Shown here piece by piece: positions 62,239-64,000 of a DNA stretch of 64,000 bases. The translations under genes and the position numbers were made by a program. The notes under the pieces were generated by a model. That model worked only from the letters and a program-made list of their open reading frames with translations, was not told where the DNA came from and ran no database searches. The DNA is taken from NCBI GenBank assembly GCA_037178675.1, contig JAYMGJ010000119.1, forward strand, positions 234,258-298,257. Direction: 5' to 3'. Each line of letters opens with the position of its first letter. Position 1 is the first letter of the stretch. The DNA comes from Scleroderma bovista. Lineage: Eukaryota; Basidiomycota; Agaricomycetes; Boletales; Sclerodermataceae.

Positions 62239-62429
62239 AGTTCAGTCACAAACCCTCGCAAAAGTGGGTCATCGGACATGTACATTTGCCTGTAAAGGTG
62301 GGACTAGCCGACGCCGGCCGATGCTCGCAGAACTGGGCCAGGCCGATGTTTTCTATTATTGCAAATCTAGTACAGGCCTGAGGGACATTAATCACTGCAA
62401 AACTGGGATGGGCTGATGTTTGATAAAAA

Positions 62430-63075
62430 TTGCAGAACTGGGACTGGTGGGAGCATTGTAAAACTAGGTCAGGCCTGTTGAACAAAAAAATTGACAAGTG
62501 TTGCAAAGCTGGGACTGGCCGATGTTGTAGATACATTGCAAAACTGGGTCAGGCCTGTTGAGAAAAAAGTTGTCAATTACTGCAAAACTGGGTCAGGCTG
62601 ACATGGCAGAATGGGGTCAGGCCTTTTGAGGAAAAAATTGTCAAGCATTGCAAACTGGGTCAGGCTGACATTGTATATACATTGCAGAACTGGATCAGGC
62701 CTGTTGAGAAAAAAAGTTGTCAAGCATTGCAAAACTGGGTCAGGCTGACATTGCAGAACTGGGTCAGGCCTGTTGAGGAAAAAGTTGTCAAGCATTGCAA
62801 AACTGGGCCAGGCTGACATTGCAGAACTGGGTCAGGCCTGTTGAGGAAAAAGTTGTCAAGCATTGCAAAACTGGGCCAGGCTGACATTGCAGAACTGGGT
62901 CAGGCCTGTTGAGGAAAAAGTTGTCAAGCATTGCAAAACTGGGTCAGGCTGACATTGCAGAACTGTGTCAGGCCTGTTGAGAAACAAAGTTGTCAAGTAC
63001 TGCAAAACTGGGTCAGGCCTGTTGAGCAAAAAAGTTGTCAACCATTGCAAAACTGGGTCAGACCCAAAATTGATA
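62430..63075 (+). repeat. Minisatellite, 68-bp unit
   Basis: The unit contains GACATTGCAGAACTGGGTCA, GGCCTGTTGAGGAAAAAGTT and GTCAAGCATTGCAAAACTGG. Exact 68-base spacing is seen between GGCTGACATTGCAGAACT at 62743, 62811, 62879 and 62947; degenerate and shortened units extend on both sides from about 62250. It begins where the transposase reading is lost. Confidence 0.9.
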
Positions 63076-63099
63076 CACATTGCAGAATTAAATTACTGT

Positions 63100-63740
63100 G
63101 CTGACTACCAAAAATGTGGACCATTGATTAGGCAATATTGTGTACTGTTGGTGTGGTAGTGCTGATTACCAAAAATGCGGACTATTGATTAGCCAATGTT
63201 GTGTAGTGTTGTTGTTGTAGTGTACTACCAAAAATGTGTAGTATTGATTACCTAATGTTGGGTACTCTTGGTGTGGTAGTGCTGATTACCAAAAATGCGG
63301 ACTATTGATTGGCCAATGTTGTGTAGTGTTGTTGTTGTAGTGTACTACCAAAAATGTGTAGTATTGATTACCTAATGTTGGGTACTCTTGGTGTGGTAGT
63401 GCTGATTACCAAAAATGCGGACTATTGATCAACCAATATTGTGTGGTGTTGTTGTAGTGTACTACCAAAAATGTGTAGTACTGATTACCTAATGTTGTGT
63501 AGTGTTGATGTGATAGTGTTCATTACCAAAAATGCGGACTGTTGATTAGCCATTATTGTGTAGTATTGTTGTAGTGCACTACCCAAGATCTGTAGTGTTA
63601 ATTACCCAATGTTGTGTAGTGTTGATTACCAAAAGTGCGGACTTCTGATTAGCCATTATTGTTTAGTGTTGATTACCAAAAATGCGGACTATTGATTAGG
63701 AAATGTAGTGTAGTGTTTGTGTATTGGAGTTGATTACCAA
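63100..63740 (+). repeat. Tandem repeat, 120-bp unit made of two half-units
   Basis: GTGTGGTAGTGCTGATTACC occurs at 63151, 63271 and 63391, exactly 120 bases apart. Each unit has two related halves (CTACCAAAAATGTGTAGTATT and GATTACCAAAAATGCGGACT). Degenerate units continue to about 63740. Confidence 0.9.
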
Positions 63741-64000
63741 CATTGTGTAGTTTCATTAACTAAATTCAGTAGTGTCAACACTTGATTACATAAGCTCTCC
63801 AAGCGCCACTACTCCCAAAACATTACCATATTTGGTCAATAGTTGACTTCAAATATTCCCACCTTTGTTCTGGTACTTTTCTTCCCCTTCTGTGCTTCAT
63901 CCCTGGTCCAAATGTACTGTAAAAATGATTCTGTATCCCATATTACCCTATAGGATCACCATTGGACCCTCATCTAAATGTGCAAGGGGCTCTGTATCCC
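63741..64000. other. No feature recognised
   Basis: AT-rich end of the window. A CTGTATCCC motif occurs at about 63932 and at the very end (63992-64000). Nothing else seen. Confidence 0.4.

Larger units (their letters stand above)
57585..63740. mobile_element. Decayed Plavaka-like DNA transposon region
   Basis: Combines the divergent transposon-associated gene, the truncated transposase and two tandem-repeat arrays. Terminal inverted repeats and target-site duplications were not identified, so the borders are approximate. Confidence 0.5.

Noticed and set aside
62430..63740. CRISPR-like array
   Set aside because: Whole units repeat in tandem without unique spacers, and the DNA is fungal; these are minisatellites.

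Overview
The window is nuclear DNA of a basidiomycete fungus, most probably an Agaricomycete. The evidence is many short introns (about 45-65 bp, GTRNGT donors), densely packed genes on both strands, a Plavaka-type DNA transposon next to an Agaricomycete-type transposon-associated gene, and a run of AIG1-like GTPase genes with the TTMWD motif. The genus cannot be fixed by reading alone. All introns were inferred by eye from splice consensus plus family similarity or comparison between paralogs.

Layout. 0-3.4 kb: the C-terminal end of a YPP1/TTC7-like TPR protein, an unrecognised two-exon gene and non-coding DNA. 3.5-6.9 kb: an 11-exon egt1 gene (ergothioneine biosynthesis). 7.4-18.5 kb: four paralogous AIG1-like GTPase genes (three intact, one with a broken splice donor), a fifth relic, and a segmental duplication that carried a fragment of egt1 with it. 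18.7-22.4 kb: a divergent pair, an ENPP-type phosphodiesterase and a cis-prenyltransferase (RER2/DHDDS). 23-39 kb: midasin (MDN1/REA1), a giant six-AAA ATPase of 60S ribosome maturation. 39.1-40.3 kb: RanGAP (RNA1), sharing a 90-bp promoter with MDN1. 40.4-41.7 kb: a SAC3/GANP-like C-terminus and a small RG-rich ORF. 42.9-44.0 kb: a SYLF-domain protein. 44.3-48.8 kb: two tandem HST2-like sirtuins. 50.0-53.4 kb: a bacterial-type (P3B, MgtA-like) magnesium P-type ATPase. 54.0-56.1 kb: a GH15+CBM20 glucoamylase carrying an apparent 1-bp frameshift. 57-64 kb: a decayed mobile-element zone with a transposon-associated gene, a Plavaka transposase pseudogene and two tandem-repeat arrays (68-bp and 120-bp units).

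Housekeeping functions (ribosome maturation, Ran cycle, dolichol synthesis) sit beside rapidly changing accessory genes. The most unusual parts are the GTPase cluster, whose members all carry the same uncharacterised helical C-terminal region, and the frequent microexons: 8 and 10 nt in both sirtuins, 12 nt in egt1, 14 and 18 nt in the phosphodiesterase.
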